From assembly GCA_958450365.1 (NCBI GenBank), contig CAUEEP010000299.1:124001-188000 (forward strand): a DNA stretch of 64,000 nt, in the 5' to 3' direction. Origin of the DNA: Mesorhabditis belari (lineage: Eukaryota > Nematoda > Chromadorea > Rhabditida > Rhabditidae). The notes beneath the pieces are model-generated. The model was given only the letters and a program-made list of their open reading frames with translations. It had not been told where the DNA came from and searched no databases. A program made the translations under genes and the position numbers. Positions 44,043-55,429 of the stretch are shown piece after piece (positions within the stretch are counted from its first letter, which is position 1; every line of letters begins with the position of its first letter).

Positions 44043-47000
44043 ATGCCTGAACGATCGCGTAGTCCGAAGTTAGAATCTTGTAAAAAAAACAAATCGGAAA
44101 CGCAAATGGTTCGAAATGGAAAGCAATATAATAAAGTAAGAATTTGAGCTTATTTTTACCAAAATATTAACAATTAAATACAAATATAGGTTTAATACTT
44201 ATTATAGCTGTATCAATAGGTAGGATAAGATCGTAGAACAAGTAATTGTTATGCTATTTTTCTTTAACATACTGAAATCATTACTTTTATGCTATAATGT
44301 GACAAAAAGTAATGAATTTCATAAATAAGGCACAAATTATAAAGATTACTAGTCAACAAATAAACAATACGAATCATTTATTTTCAGATCAATCGAATCC
44401 CGTTGATCAGCTCAGCCACAGTCATCATTTCACATATCGAAAGCCCCAGCTCGTTCTTTGTTCAACCAAAGAATCACATCACTGATGATCTAATCTTAAG
44501 AGAACCATCTGAGTGAGTTTTTTTAAATACCGTATTTTCTCTAATAGTAGTGCACCTCGGCGAGCCGAGTTGGTGACGATTTTACGGTTTCCAAGCTTTT
44601 GCAGAAGCTCAACACTCTAATCCTCCACAAGATCTCATCCTCAGCTACATTTTGCGACCCCACATCGATAGGTTCTGACAAGTGGTTCTCGAGATTTCGA
44701 GGAGTTTAGGCGACGCTCAAAGTGCACTACTATTAGAGAGAATGCGGTAGATGGCGAAGATATTTCATGGACAAGGAAAGGTTGAGCCGGTCAAATGCTA
44801 TGCAACCTATACTATTCGACGCAGAACTTTATGTTCATTCCAAATATACCGTATTTTCTCTAATAGTAGTGCACCCCGGCGAGCCGAGTTGATGACTATT
44901 TTACGGTTTCCAAGCTTTTGCAGAAGCCCAACACTCTAATCCCCTACTAGATCCCATCGGCAGGTACATTTTTCGATTCCACATCGATAGGTCTTGATAA
45001 GCTGTTCTCGAGATTTCGGGGAATTAAGGCGACGCTCAAGGTGCACTACTATTAGAGAAAATATGGTATACATTTATTCACAGAAATAATTTAGTACAAA
45101 CAATACATAAGCACAACCCCCAAATTCTAAATATAGGAAAAAACTCATAAATGGGAAAAAAGAACCAATAATCTAGCCGAGGAATTGAACCCTGAACCTT
45201 TGAACCTCTTGACTAAGATACAAGGTTCTTAGCCAGTCGGCTATGGCAGTAGATTTGGCTGTGAGTTAAAGTTGACTCTAAAATGAGGACCACTAATGAT
45301 CTAATTTTAAAAGAGCCATCTGAGTGAGTTTAATTTAAGATTTGAAAATCAAGTTTCCAGACTGCCACTAATGCCGTTGAGCTCTGAAATGACAAATGAT
45401 AGTTTATTGGGTTACTATTGCATGGCTCCACTTGAAGATTTGCTTGTAGATGATGAGATTGTCAGGCAATACGGAAGAGCAAGGATCATTGATGTAAGTT
45501 GAACAGAAGTCACTAACCAAGAATTGGAGAGCTGAAAAGCCAGCTTGTTTGGTTCTCAATTTTCTTGGTTTAATCGATCAAGTCCTGCAGTTTAAAAGAC
45601 AAACTGAGAAAAAATCTAAAGATTGGTTTCTCCTGAAAAGTGGTTTTAGGCTCAGGCCAGCTCTGGCCAATCTCAAAATGCTAAAGCCAAAGACAAAACA
45701 GGCAAAAAAGGTCCTGTTGGATAAGTTCATGGGTTTTAAGCAGTCAATTTTTGATCTGACAATGACTATTTCCTAAATTTGCCACAAAAGACACCAAAAA
45801 GAGTAAAAAGGAAACTCCAAAAAAGGACAGAAAAAGTAAAAAAGGTTGCATAAATTTCAAAATTTCAGGTTAATTTTTCATTGGTTGAAGTTCGATATAT
45901 TGATGAAGGGAAAACAGAATGGGTCGATCCAATTTGTTTAGCTGAAATGCCGGTGAGCTAATATTAAATGTTACAAGCTAACCTTTTAAAAATTTAGGAA
46001 AATTTCTACTATCATCCATGGCAAACAATTCATTGCTGTCTGGGAGGTATTAACCCAACTGGTTTCCTTCTCGAGTCTAATCCAGAACAGGTTTGTTGTA
46101 AAAACTTGAGATTTTTACAACAAATTCGTTCTTAGCAATCAAATGAGTAATTTAGGAGTCTCGTGGATGGACTGAAACCGATGCCGATCATTTTCGACAA
46201 GTGGTCAACCGTTTTCCCCTATTCAAGGTATCAAAATGAAGGGCTGTGCGTAAATTTAGACCTAAACTAATCAAAATAAAAATAATGGTAAACCTTTACA
46301 TCTAAACTAAACATCTAATCTATCTAAAGCTGGTTTCAGACACTTACTTTCATTATAATAGGATTATAGACCTATTTATAATCATAACAGGATTATAACA
46401 GGATTATAAAAGGTTTATAGATCTGATTATAATTATAACGAGATTATCACAGGATTATAGATTATAGATCAATAGTAAGTGTCTGCCCAGCTTTAGCTTT
46501 AGAGCTTTAGATAGAACCTGCTTTAAATACACGTTTAGATGTAAAGGTTTACCAAAAAGAACTGGCCAGGTCGAAGCCAGCTCCAGGCCATGGTTTTGGC
46601 CTTCCTTGGCCAGATTCTCCAAATTTTCTAGGCCAACCAAGGTCCGACCTGAATCTATAGCATTTATTTTGGCCTTGCTTGACTAGCCAAGACTTTTATC
46701 TTCTTGAAACAACTCTCAATAATTAGGGCAACACATTTGCAGACTTAGGTATTAAGTATTAGGTAAATGGCCAGGTACTAGGCCAAAACATCGCACCAAA
46801 CTGTAAATTAAACGGATAAAGGCTCAAAATTTGAGGTGGTATCAATCCAAGGCACGAACATATCCAATGACAACTCGCGAGTTAACATCGTTGAACTGTA
46901 CGGCTTGGAGAATTCATTCTCCGTTTCGCAGAGAATTTTGGAGACGGACATAGTGACATTTTTTCGAACGGTAAACTTATTAAAAACAAATTTCTTATAC

Positions 47001-50000
47001 AAAATTTTGCAGCAAGTTCGACCATTATCTTGGTCGGATTCTGATGTTGAACAAGTTCGAGAAAAGTTCGGGAATTTATTTAAAGTAAGATTTTTCTGAA
47101 TAAAAACCCAATTCTTTTGAATTTTTCTGAATTCTAACCCAATTCTTTTAGAAACATTCAGTTGAAAATCCAAAAATTGACGTTTCTGACCTTCTTGTAT
47201 TGGAAAGATTGTACACTGCGCCAATAAAAATTTTGGAAATTGACGTGGCCGGACTTTTTTCTGCAGAGTTCTTTCAAACAGTTCGATTTTTCTAAACAAT
47301 TTTTAATATACAAAATACATATTTAGGTAATCTACAGTCCTCTCTACAATGCGTCAATGTTTCCGATTCCGGTTGGACCAATAAACGATCAAGTAATCAG
47401 AGGAAAAGAATTGTTAAAGCCAAGTAAAGAGTCAACTCTTGGTTCTAGGCATGGATTGAATTATAAAGAAATTGCCTCTCATCCGTTTTACTTCTTGCAA
47501 TTAGTTGATCAGTTTATTAGTAAAATAACGAATCTAATAGGTTGATGCATAAGTCTTTTTGTTCCTTTTCGTCTGCCGTTTCAAGCCAACAAATGCACCA
47601 ATTAAACTACGGTTGATTTCATTAGAAAAACCAATTATTTTTCTGCAAAATAACATTAAAACGGGTTTAAAAATATTTTATGCCTGGATTTTCTTGAGAG
47701 TATGAAGTCGGGTAGTCAAAAAGGGCTAACTCGATGATGCGGTTTAGACACCTTAGCTAAAGAAAACCTATCTTCGTGTCAATAGATAAAAGATAGAGAA
47801 AAAAAGTTTGATATTTCTCCAAAATTTCAGAGAAATTCATTCAGCCAATTTTTCCGTAGAGTTTTTTATAGATTTTTACGAAAAAGGCGTTTTTCACTCT
47901 CGAATTTGCTTGAAAGTGAACCGAAATTGATTTAAAAAGATGCAAATTGAACAAAAAAACACTTTTTTTATAGAGCAAACTATAGATTAATTGGTGAATT
48001 TGTTATTTTTTAACAGAAGTACGAAAAAAACGAAAAGACTTATGCATCAACCTAATATTAGGTTGTTCGGATATAAACGAGCGTTTGCACTGCTTAACTC
48101 GTGAAGAAGCCATTTCCCGCATCAGTCTGCAGTCTGATATGACTGTTTGGTCGGGTTGTAGAAGCTCGAAATACACAACGTCCTTGTTATTCCACCATAC
48201 TGCGAGCATGACCTTTCTCCCATGAATGTCCAGCTTCACGGTCGGATTTGACCGTTCTCCTGGTCCTAACCATTCCCGTTTTCCATAGTTATTTTGACTT
48301 CAAATTTCATCTAGTTGTGTAACATGTTTTTAGATTTTTAAAAAACCAAAAGTGTCGACGCGGGCGGGAGTCGAACCCGGGACGTGTGGGCTAGAGGCAA
48401 GTGTGCTCGCACTGCGCTATAGCAGGGCCGAGTGGTTAACGCGCGCGTCTCTTAAACGAACGGAAGAGAGAGGTCACGGGTTCGACTCCTCTCGCCGCCA
48501 ATTCTTTTGCTTTTTGCTCCAAAAATTTGTTTGCTGCGAAGCTTCTGGTTAAAATAATACTTGAGTTGGCTTGAGCTTGAGCTTGAGCAAGAAAATACTA
48601 GTTAAATCCTACAATTAGTTTTTGCATGGAAGAACTTGTGTTTCTTGTTTTTCAATTTGTACAAAACTCCAGCCAACTACCGTCATCGATCCCCGTTTTG
48701 AGGACTTTCCATTGAGATGGACTAGTGATGAAAGAAAAGCTCCAAATCGAAAAACGATACCGAAATCATCAATGGACACTGATGGGTAGTTTGGTCACAA
48801 AATGACATTTACTCAAAAAGTTTAGTTTCGGAGTAATCTACTCAAGTTCTGATTTCCAAGTGCCAAATATGAATTGCAAGTATTTCAGCGAGAATGGGTA
48901 AAGATTTGTGATATTGATATTAATATTAAGCAGAATGATTCAATTTCAGATACTATTCTCAGTCTGGCGTTGTCACTTTTCACATATTGAGCGCTCGGCT
49001 GAACACGCCGTACGAATTCTACGGAATTCCATTGCGAAATCACAATCCGGGTTGGTTGAAAAATGTCAGTTAAGAAGGTAGTAGTTCATTCAACACTTAT
49101 CCACAGGATTTTGTTCTGGAATGTTCCAATGGCTGTTACGTAAGCTAGTTTAAGTCGGAGAACCTAGTTAGAACCGTACCTGGATCTAGATCAATCAGAT
49201 CAATGACTTGTATAGGCTAGGTTTGGCTAGGCAAGCCTAGAAAGGCAAGCCTAAGCCTAGAAAGCCAAGCCGAAGCCTAGAAAAGCAAGTCTAAGCCTAG
49301 AAGCCTCAACTGACTCGGATCCTTATAAGCTGCCCTGACTTTGCCATTATAATGCCATTACACCATCAATTTCTGAAGTTGCTTCAGTTTCAGAAATGTT
49401 TCAGTTTCTTTCAGAAAACAAGGAAGTCTTACCAACGCGAGAAGCCTTTCGGCAAATGATCACCGAGCGAAAAGAATTGGCCGCAGAATTGGAAACATTC
49501 TATTCCTTATCCAAGAATCGTTATCAATTCAAAATCAAAGACATGTAAATTGTATTCAAACAAGTATTCACTGAAACTTTTTCAGCTTATCTGGTTTCAA
49601 TGGTGGGATTCGATTCTATGGTATCTACATTTGCTCACAGTTGGATCGCCGGAGTCAATTCGGACGTTATCAAAGAGTTGAGGTTCCTATTTGATTCCGA
49701 TTTGTCTCCTTATAGTTCCTATTTGGTTCCTATTTGGTTCCTATTTGGTTCCTATTTGGTTCCTATTTGTTGAAATATTGAAAAAAAAACTGGCAAAGAT
49801 TTGAAGTGAATGTTTGTACTGAATCAATAAGCAATATAAGCAAGTATTGTACTTTGAATAGTTTAAGTATCAATATTTCAGCTTATAGATAATTGCCGTC
49901 GATCCAAAAGAGGGTTTAATGCTTCGTTTTCTTGACTCTGGCGGAACAACTGAAGCCGTCGACATCACTGATGTGTATCAAATCGCTTCAAAGTTAGTTG

Positions 50001-52771
50001 GACAAGAACCAGTTTGAGATAAAGTACAACCTGGTATGAGCTAAAGTTTACCATATACCATATTCTCTCTAATGGTAGTGCGCACTACTATTTTTTCAAC
50101 CCCCTCCTGGATAGAGTGTGCTCCTTGTTGACAGACAATTTGTCAGACAAATTTTCATTGACAACTTTTTTGTCAGACAATTGATCCGACAAACTTCCGA
50201 CAACGCGTTTTCTAAACGGTGCGCTTTTTAAGCAAAGCTATAAAGGTCGCGCGAAAAAAATTTGCAAACTTTTCTTAAAATATAGTAATGGATGGTTTTA
50301 TTTAAGGATTTAGGTTTTTAGGGCGTGGAATTTTTTTTTTGGAATGGTTCTAGTGCAAATGTAGACAATAGGCCTGGTAAATTCGTAAATAATATAATTT
50401 TTTAATAGTGTTTATTAACTTTTTCCGTTTTAAATGTTTTCTTTAATTTTACATAGCATTTAAAAATTTTTAAGTTTTAGCGAAAGAGTAATAGAGTTAA
50501 GGAAAGAGTAATAGAGTCAAGGAAAGAGTAACAGAGTTAAGGGAAGAGTAATAGAGTTAAGGAAAGAGTAACAGAGTTAAGGGAAGAGTAATAGAAAAAA
50601 AGAGCGCAAGATTTTAATGTACATTTGCATTTTGAAAAATTTGCTGATGCAAAGCATAGGGTTACGGTAGCTTATCCTTGGCGCGCGCTTTTTTAGAAAA
50701 CGCGTTGTCTGCAAGGAACACACTCCACTCCTGGACCGCAGTACTATTAGAGATTTAAGAGTTTTATCATTTACCAAAGTAAGACAGATATAAACTTTAT
50801 TCCAAAAATTCTTGCAATTCTTTCACGTACTCCTTTGGCTCCTTTTGACATACAGTTATGGGCCGGCGAGTTGACAATTACCGTAGTAATTGTTTGTGTT
50901 TGTGTCTTGACAAACAACAAAAAGATGTTTTTGCACTTTGCACAACAATTTTAGATTTTGTTGCTAACTTTTTTCATGTGAAGAATAGTTAATAAATGAA
51001 CAAAAAAAGCCTCACTTTTGCTTGCTTGAATAGCTTTAGAATGTCACATAAACATAAAGTCAAAAAGGTTTAGATGAAAAAGAAGCACCAGAAATTCAAA
51101 TTTTCCAGGGTGCACTACTATTTTTTCAACTCCCTCTCGGATCGAAATACTATTAGAGAGTGCACTACTATTAGAGAGTGCACTACTATTAGAGAGTGCA
51201 CCTCTATTAGAGAGAATACGGTAGTTTAAAATATAGTTTAAAAGATATAATATTGCCAAGAATACAAGATAGATTTATCTACATTCTATCAAAAAGCGTT
51301 CAGACATTGCACGATTCCAGCAATGGCGCTGCAATTGTGTTGGCAAGGAGTTCGAGACGAGAATTTGATGTTTTGGGTAAAATCGGTAAGGATTGTAAAG
51401 CTCAAATGTTACTGGAATGTTACTAGAACAGTTTTAAGACTAGCCTTACATCTTTGCAAAGGATTTGCTATATAAAAGAAGAGCGTCTGTCCGTTCGTCC
51501 GTCTGTACGCTAGTTCTCGGCTCCTCGTGAGCCGATTTGCATGATTTTTTGTTTGTTAGGCTTAGAATTCTATGTAGTTGTTCATTTTTTCGTTTTTTAA
51601 AAAGCAAAACCTATAACACAGCCGAGAGTCGAACCCCAACCTCTCTGTCTGTCTGTCTGTCTGTATGGGCATTTTCCCGGCCGGGTTTTGGCTATAAAGC
51701 TAAAACTTCTTTAGAAAACATTGTAGTCGTGGCTTTTAAGGTAAAGAATTAAAAAAGTCAATTGAGTGGCACTACGGGGGGTCGAACCCGTGCGAATCAG
51801 GACCGTGTGGGCCGTAGACAACCGCTCTCCCGACTGCACCACGTCACCCTCAAAGCCTCCAGCAATAAAAATCCGCTGTTAGCTTGGCTTTTCGGCTGGT
51901 ATAATATAGTTATGCCATTTAAAACAAAAAATTGGAAATGACAAAGTTAAGTGCACTATGGGGGGTCGAACACAGGCAAACCTGGACCGTGTAGGCCGTA
52001 GACAAGCGCGCTCTCGACTGCGCCACGGCGACCCAATCTAAACCTAAAACATCCAGATCCCGCTGTTAGACGGGTTTTTCGGCTGTTTTTCTATAAAGTG
52101 ACTATAAAGTATGCATCAAAAGCTACTTTAACAAGCTACCGTAAAATCGGACAATACAATTTTAAGGACTTTCATCCTTTCACGTTGAAAGCCTTTCGAC
52201 AAAAGTTTTTCACGGATGGACCAGTTCAACTCACACTTCTTGAGAGTAACTTGAGAGTACTTTTAGAGCTACAGATTTCTAAATCTAGATCACAATCGTA
52301 AAAGGTGCCGATATGGAAAAGAGCGGCCGATTGTGTATGAAATGTGGAATGTTTGCTTTTGCACGAATATTGAGGTGAGTAGGAGATCACGAAAATGGAT
52401 TCAAATTGATTCAAATTGAAAAGTTACAATAGTTAGAAAGGTTTAAGGATCAAAATCCATCAGTTCCCATAATTTCCTGACAAATGTAAGCTTTGAAAAG
52501 ATGCAAAACTGACTTTTGATCTTTCTAATGGCAAGTAGCTTCATTGAAAGTTTAATTTAAAGTTTTTATTGAAAATCATACAAAAACAATCTTTCAGTTG
52601 AGTCCAACGCTTACGAAAGAACCAAATCTCTTCAAAATGCTCAATTTTGATGGACAAATCGTTGAAAGTCGTCTTGTAAACGACGCAGAAGCTCCTAGAA
52701 GAATGGTTACCGATCTTGATATACCCAATGATTTCAGTGAATCTAATATTGTTGAATGTGATATAGATTAA
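44043..52771 (+). CDS. Protein with two extended Tudor domains
   Basis: About 20 exons join in phase: 44043-44135, 44388-44512, 45361-45493, 45869-45952, 45998-46090, 46156-46227, 46836-46970, 47013-47084, 47152-47280, 47327-~47530, 48673-48785, (48889-48897), 48950-49050, 49107-49139, 49415-49544, 49586-49682, 49889-49992, ~51305-51385, ~52150-52250, 52305-52374 and 52598-52771. Domain 1: TVIISHIESPSSFFVQ, YYCMAPLED, VEVRYIDEGKTEWVD, HPWQTIHCCLGGI. Domain 2: VTFHILSARLNTPYEFYGIP, GIYICSQLDR, LMLRFLDSGGTTEAVD, CTIPAMALQLCWQGV. This is the SN-like fold plus Tudor core found in germline (P-granule, piRNA) Tudor proteins, which bind methyl-arginine; germline function is inferred. Boundaries near 47530, 51385 and 52250 are unsure. 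A 519-bp MITE sits at or in the end of exon 10, so this may be a damaged allele. Confidence 0.75.
44529..44749. mobile_element. MITE, 'accgtatt' family short form
   Basis: About 220 bases, ends accgtattttctctaatag and inverted copy. Inserted about 15 bases after the exon 2 donor of the Tudor gene. Confidence 0.9.
44848..45068. mobile_element. MITE, 'accgtatt' family short form
   Basis: Second copy in the same Tudor-gene intron, same orientation, about 220 bases. Confidence 0.9.
45174..45247 (-). repeat. tRNA-like sequence
   Basis: Minus strand: TAGCCGACTGGCTAAGAACC and CAGGGTTCAATTCCTCGGCT. The last bases pair with AGCCGA, so it partly folds like a tRNA, but no 7-base anticodon loop is clear. 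Confidence 0.45.
45295..45335 (+). pseudogene. Duplicated tail of Tudor exon 2
   Basis: Repeats the 3' end of exon 2 with its donor (gagccatctgagtgagttt; original at 44500-44520), about 780 bases downstream in the same intron. Confidence 0.75.
47537..48055. mobile_element. 519-bp mariner-type MITE, copy 2 (inverted)
   Basis: Same element as 41102-41620 in opposite orientation. Its left end creates a stop in the open frame of Tudor exon 10 and abuts a second mariner fragment at its right end. Confidence 0.9.
48057..48310 (-). pseudogene. Mariner transposase fragment
   Basis: Minus strand reads LDIHGRKVMLAVWWNNKDVV, then YFELLQPDQTVISD: the mariner WW block. The end of the fragment (ttaggttgttcggatataaa) is a mariner terminal repeat lying back-to-back with the 519-bp MITE. 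The first catalytic Asp region and the rest are missing. Confidence 0.85.
48358..48427 (-). repeat. tRNA-like sequence
   Basis: Minus strand: TATAGCGCAGTGCGAGCAC, CTTGCCTCTAGCCCACACG, then CCCGGGTTCGACTCCCG. The CTTGxCTxxxGCCxACACG core is shared with 51768-51849 and 51955-52034, defining one family. Confidence 0.55.
48424..48502 (+). repeat. tRNA-like sequence, possible Leu/Ser type
   Basis: GGGCCGAGTGGTTAACGCG (A box), loop CTTAAAC, a variable-arm region, then ACGGGTTCGACTCCTC (B box). If real, the anticodon would be TAA, but the acceptor ends do not pair. Head-to-head with the tRNA-like sequence on the other strand. Confidence 0.45.
49207..49312. repeat. Short tandem repeat (aagcctagaaaggc)
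   Basis: Five to six variants of gcctagaaaggcaagcctaa in a Tudor-gene intron. Confidence 0.85.
50057..51223. mobile_element. MITE, 'accgtatt' family long form, with nested insertion
   Basis: Inverted relative of 15732-16269 (shared gacaaacaacaaaaagatgt and cacataaacataaagtcaaa), enlarged by an insert at about 50115-50728. It fills a Tudor-gene intron. Confidence 0.85.
50115..50728. mobile_element. Nested palindrome-ended insertion
   Basis: Ends gagtgtgctccttgttgacagac and gttgtctgcaaggaacacactc are inverted. gcgcgcgctttttt/aaaacgcgttgtc near 50680-50710 mirrors gacaacgcgttttctaaacg near 50197. A 20-bp repeat (aaggaaagagtaatagagtt, about six copies) lies at 50480-50605. Confidence 0.75.
51768..51849 (-). 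repeat. tRNA-like sequence
   Basis: Minus strand: ACGTGGTGCAGTCGGGAGAG and GCACGGGTTCGACCCCCCG, with the shared core GTTGTCTACGGCCCACACGG. A cggctggt/ttttcggctg tail follows both this copy and 51955-52034. Confidence 0.6.
51955..52034 (-). repeat. tRNA-like sequence
   Basis: Second copy of the family, 190 bases from the first: CGTGGCGCAGTCGAGAGCG, CTTGTCTACGGCCTACACGG, TGTGTTCGACCCCCC. The common downstream tail (atcccgctgttag, ttttcggctg) suggests a tRNA-derived SINE rather than independent tRNAs. Confidence 0.6.
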
Positions 52772-53737
52772 GTAATTTTTCAGTTTATTGATAGCAAAAT
52801 AAACCCATCTACTCAATTTGCACGAGACTGGATTTGTAGATAAGTCTAGCTACAGTTCTATCCAAAGATCCAATGAACTTATCTAGACTTTGACTCCAAT
52901 TTTCTCTATGTTTTTATCGGTAAGTCTACAAATCAGATTCTATATTTCTTTAATTAAATTTAATGTAGATTCTAATAAAAGTAACCAGAAATTGATTCAG
53001 CTTTTACATTTTGAGTTATAGACCTTTTAAATAGATCGATCCTTTCGAGTAGGTAGTCTGACTTTGACTGAGATTTTCTCTATGTTTTTATATTAAGGTT
53101 TACTAATTAAGTTGTGGATTTCTATAACGGAATTTCATATAGAAACTGTAGCTGCAAAGTGTACGAAATTTTTGAGACAAAAGTTCCATGCATTTTGCAG
53201 CTACAGTATCAAGAAAATACTAATTTTTAGCTTAGAGAAATAGTCATTTTTCTTCTGAAGTTATTTGCTTTTGTTAATTGTTTTTGTTAAATGTTAATTC
53301 ATTTAAAGATTGATAGTTACCACTGGCTTTATCAAGAGACGACTTTGATAAGTTTAGCCAATAACATTCTCCTCTTTCTAATCACTTTTCAAAGTCTGAA
53401 CCTAAGAAAACTTGAATTGATAACAACTGTTTTTCGAAAATACATTTCATAATCAATTTAGTAAAGCATGAAAGATGAAAGCATGAAACTAACATTTGTA
53501 ACAGCTCTGACTATCCCTCTTTTTGTTTGTTTTTGTTTTAGGTTTTTCTGACCATCTTTAAAATAGATTTTTCTAACCCAAATCCTTTTCATTGTGGCTC
53601 ATTTCGATTCAATCCTCATTTCGATTTCAATTCCAAGAGTTATTTTGTGTTTCGTGTTCATCAAATAGTTTTGTTTAATGGTAAAACAATTTTGAAAGCT
53701 TGAAATATCTTTTCTAGAAAGAAGTGGCCATGAAGTA
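52772..53737. other. Spacer downstream of the Tudor gene
   Basis: AT-rich. A ~45-base motif (gactttgact, ttttctctatgtttttat) occurs at about 52890 and again at 53060. No exon recognised. Confidence 0.4.
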
Positions 53738-54144
53738 CAGTACTGGACAATGAAATATCATATTTGAAAAACGATCGTCACTTTCGCGCGTCTGTAACTC
53801 CTTTGTCTTTGAGTTTAAACTATTAGTGTTATACATTTTCTGAAAGCTCTTTTCAAGGGCTACACAATGGTAATATTAATATTTAGAAATACGGTAAAGA
53901 CAAGGGAGTTACATACGGCTATCAGTACTACTGTAAGCGCTGTATGTACTCACTACAGTATCCCTAACTATTAGGTTGGCGACATTGAAATTTCGTTTGC
54001 GTTGCTCTTTCTGGATTTTAACACTGTGGATACTATTACCACCACAATCTCTTCTGTTTTAAAGATATAATTATTGTGCTTTATTACGCGTTTTTTCTTT
54101 ATTTCCAGTTGAAGAATTTTAATAAAAAAATCTTTTAGATGCTA

Positions 54145-54663
54145 TTAGGTTGATGCATAAGTCTTTTCGTTTTTTTCGTACTTCTGTTAAAAAGTAACAA
54201 ATTCACCAATTAATCTATAGTTTGCTCTGTAAAAAAAGTGTTTTTTTGTTCAATTTGCATCTTTTTAAATCAATTTCGGTTCACTTTCAAGCAAATTCGA
54301 GAGTGAAAAACGCCTTTTTCGTAAAAATCTATAAAAAACTCTACGGAAAAATTGGCTGAATGAATTTCTCTGAAATTTTGGCGAAATATCAAACTTTTTT
54401 TTCTCTATCTTCATCTATTGACACGAAGATAGGTTTTCTTTAGCTAAGGTGTCTAAACAGCATCATCGAGTTAGCCCTTTTTGACTACCCGACTTCATAC
54501 TCTCAAGAAAATCCAGGCATAAAATATTTTTAAACCCGTTTTAATGTTATTTTGCAGAAAAATAATTGGCTTTTCTAATGAAATCAACCGTAGTTTAATT
54601 GGTGCATTTGTTGGCTTGAAACGGCAGACGAAAAGGAACAAAAAGACTTATGCATCAACCTAA
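54145..54663. mobile_element. 519-bp mariner-type MITE, copy 3
   Basis: Same element as 41102-41620, flanked by TA, inserted in the left arm only. This shows it is younger than the inverted duplication. Confidence 0.92.
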
Positions 54664-54873
54664 TAGATGACCCCAAATAGCTACTTCAGCTCAAATAGCT
54701 ACTTGCTGTACGATTTGAAACAAGAAAAAACAACAACGGAATTGCATGAATCACTTTGTAACGTATTTGGGAAAGATGTTATCACTGTTCATCAATGGCA
54801 AAACTGATTTATAAGATTTCGAGAGGATGACGGAAGTCGGGAAGATCTGGAACGAGGATACCGCTCACGGGCT

Positions 54874-55092
54874 GTGGCAAACGACGATTTGAAGCAGATA
54901 ATCCGAAGTGATCCGACCAAGACTACACGTGAAGTTGCGGAACACTTCAATTGTGGTCATAAAACAATCGAAAACCATTCTTATGAATTGGGCAAGATCA
55001 ATAAAGCTGGAAAATGGATTCCACATTCACTAGCCGATGCAAACAAAGCCATCAGAGTTCAATTTCATTTTCTGTTCAATTTGTGCCCCTAA
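54874..55092 (+). pseudogene. Mariner transposase N-terminal half (left arm)
   Basis: Reads DDLKQIIRSDPTKTTREVAE, HFNCGHKTIENHSYELGKIN and KAGKWIPHSLADANK, the paired HTH and WVPHEL region of mariner transposases. A stop follows in place of the catalytic domain. Upstream in a shifted frame the sequence at 54780-54850 (VHQWQN, FREDDGSREDLERGYRS) is the first HTH. Confidence 0.85.
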
Positions 55093-55429
55093 GTCGATAC
55101 CAGATCCTGAAGCTTTTTATTTGTTTTTGCTTTTTAACTTTTTCTATTCCTATTTATGCTTGTTTGGTGAAAAAATTCTTCAAATCACCAAAGAGAAAAC
55201 GTTTTCAAATCAATTTACTTCAAAAAGGCCAGTGTTTACGTTTATTTACATGATTAAAGCAAGCAAATGAAACTTTCGAAAGAAATTCAAATTTAAATTC
55301 GAATCCAAATTCAGATTCAAATTCAGATTCAAGTTCAAACTCAAAATCAAATTCAATGCAACTTTCAAAGGAAACTTTTAAATGAAACTTTCAAATTCAA
55401 AATTCAAATTCAAAAATGAAATGAAACTT

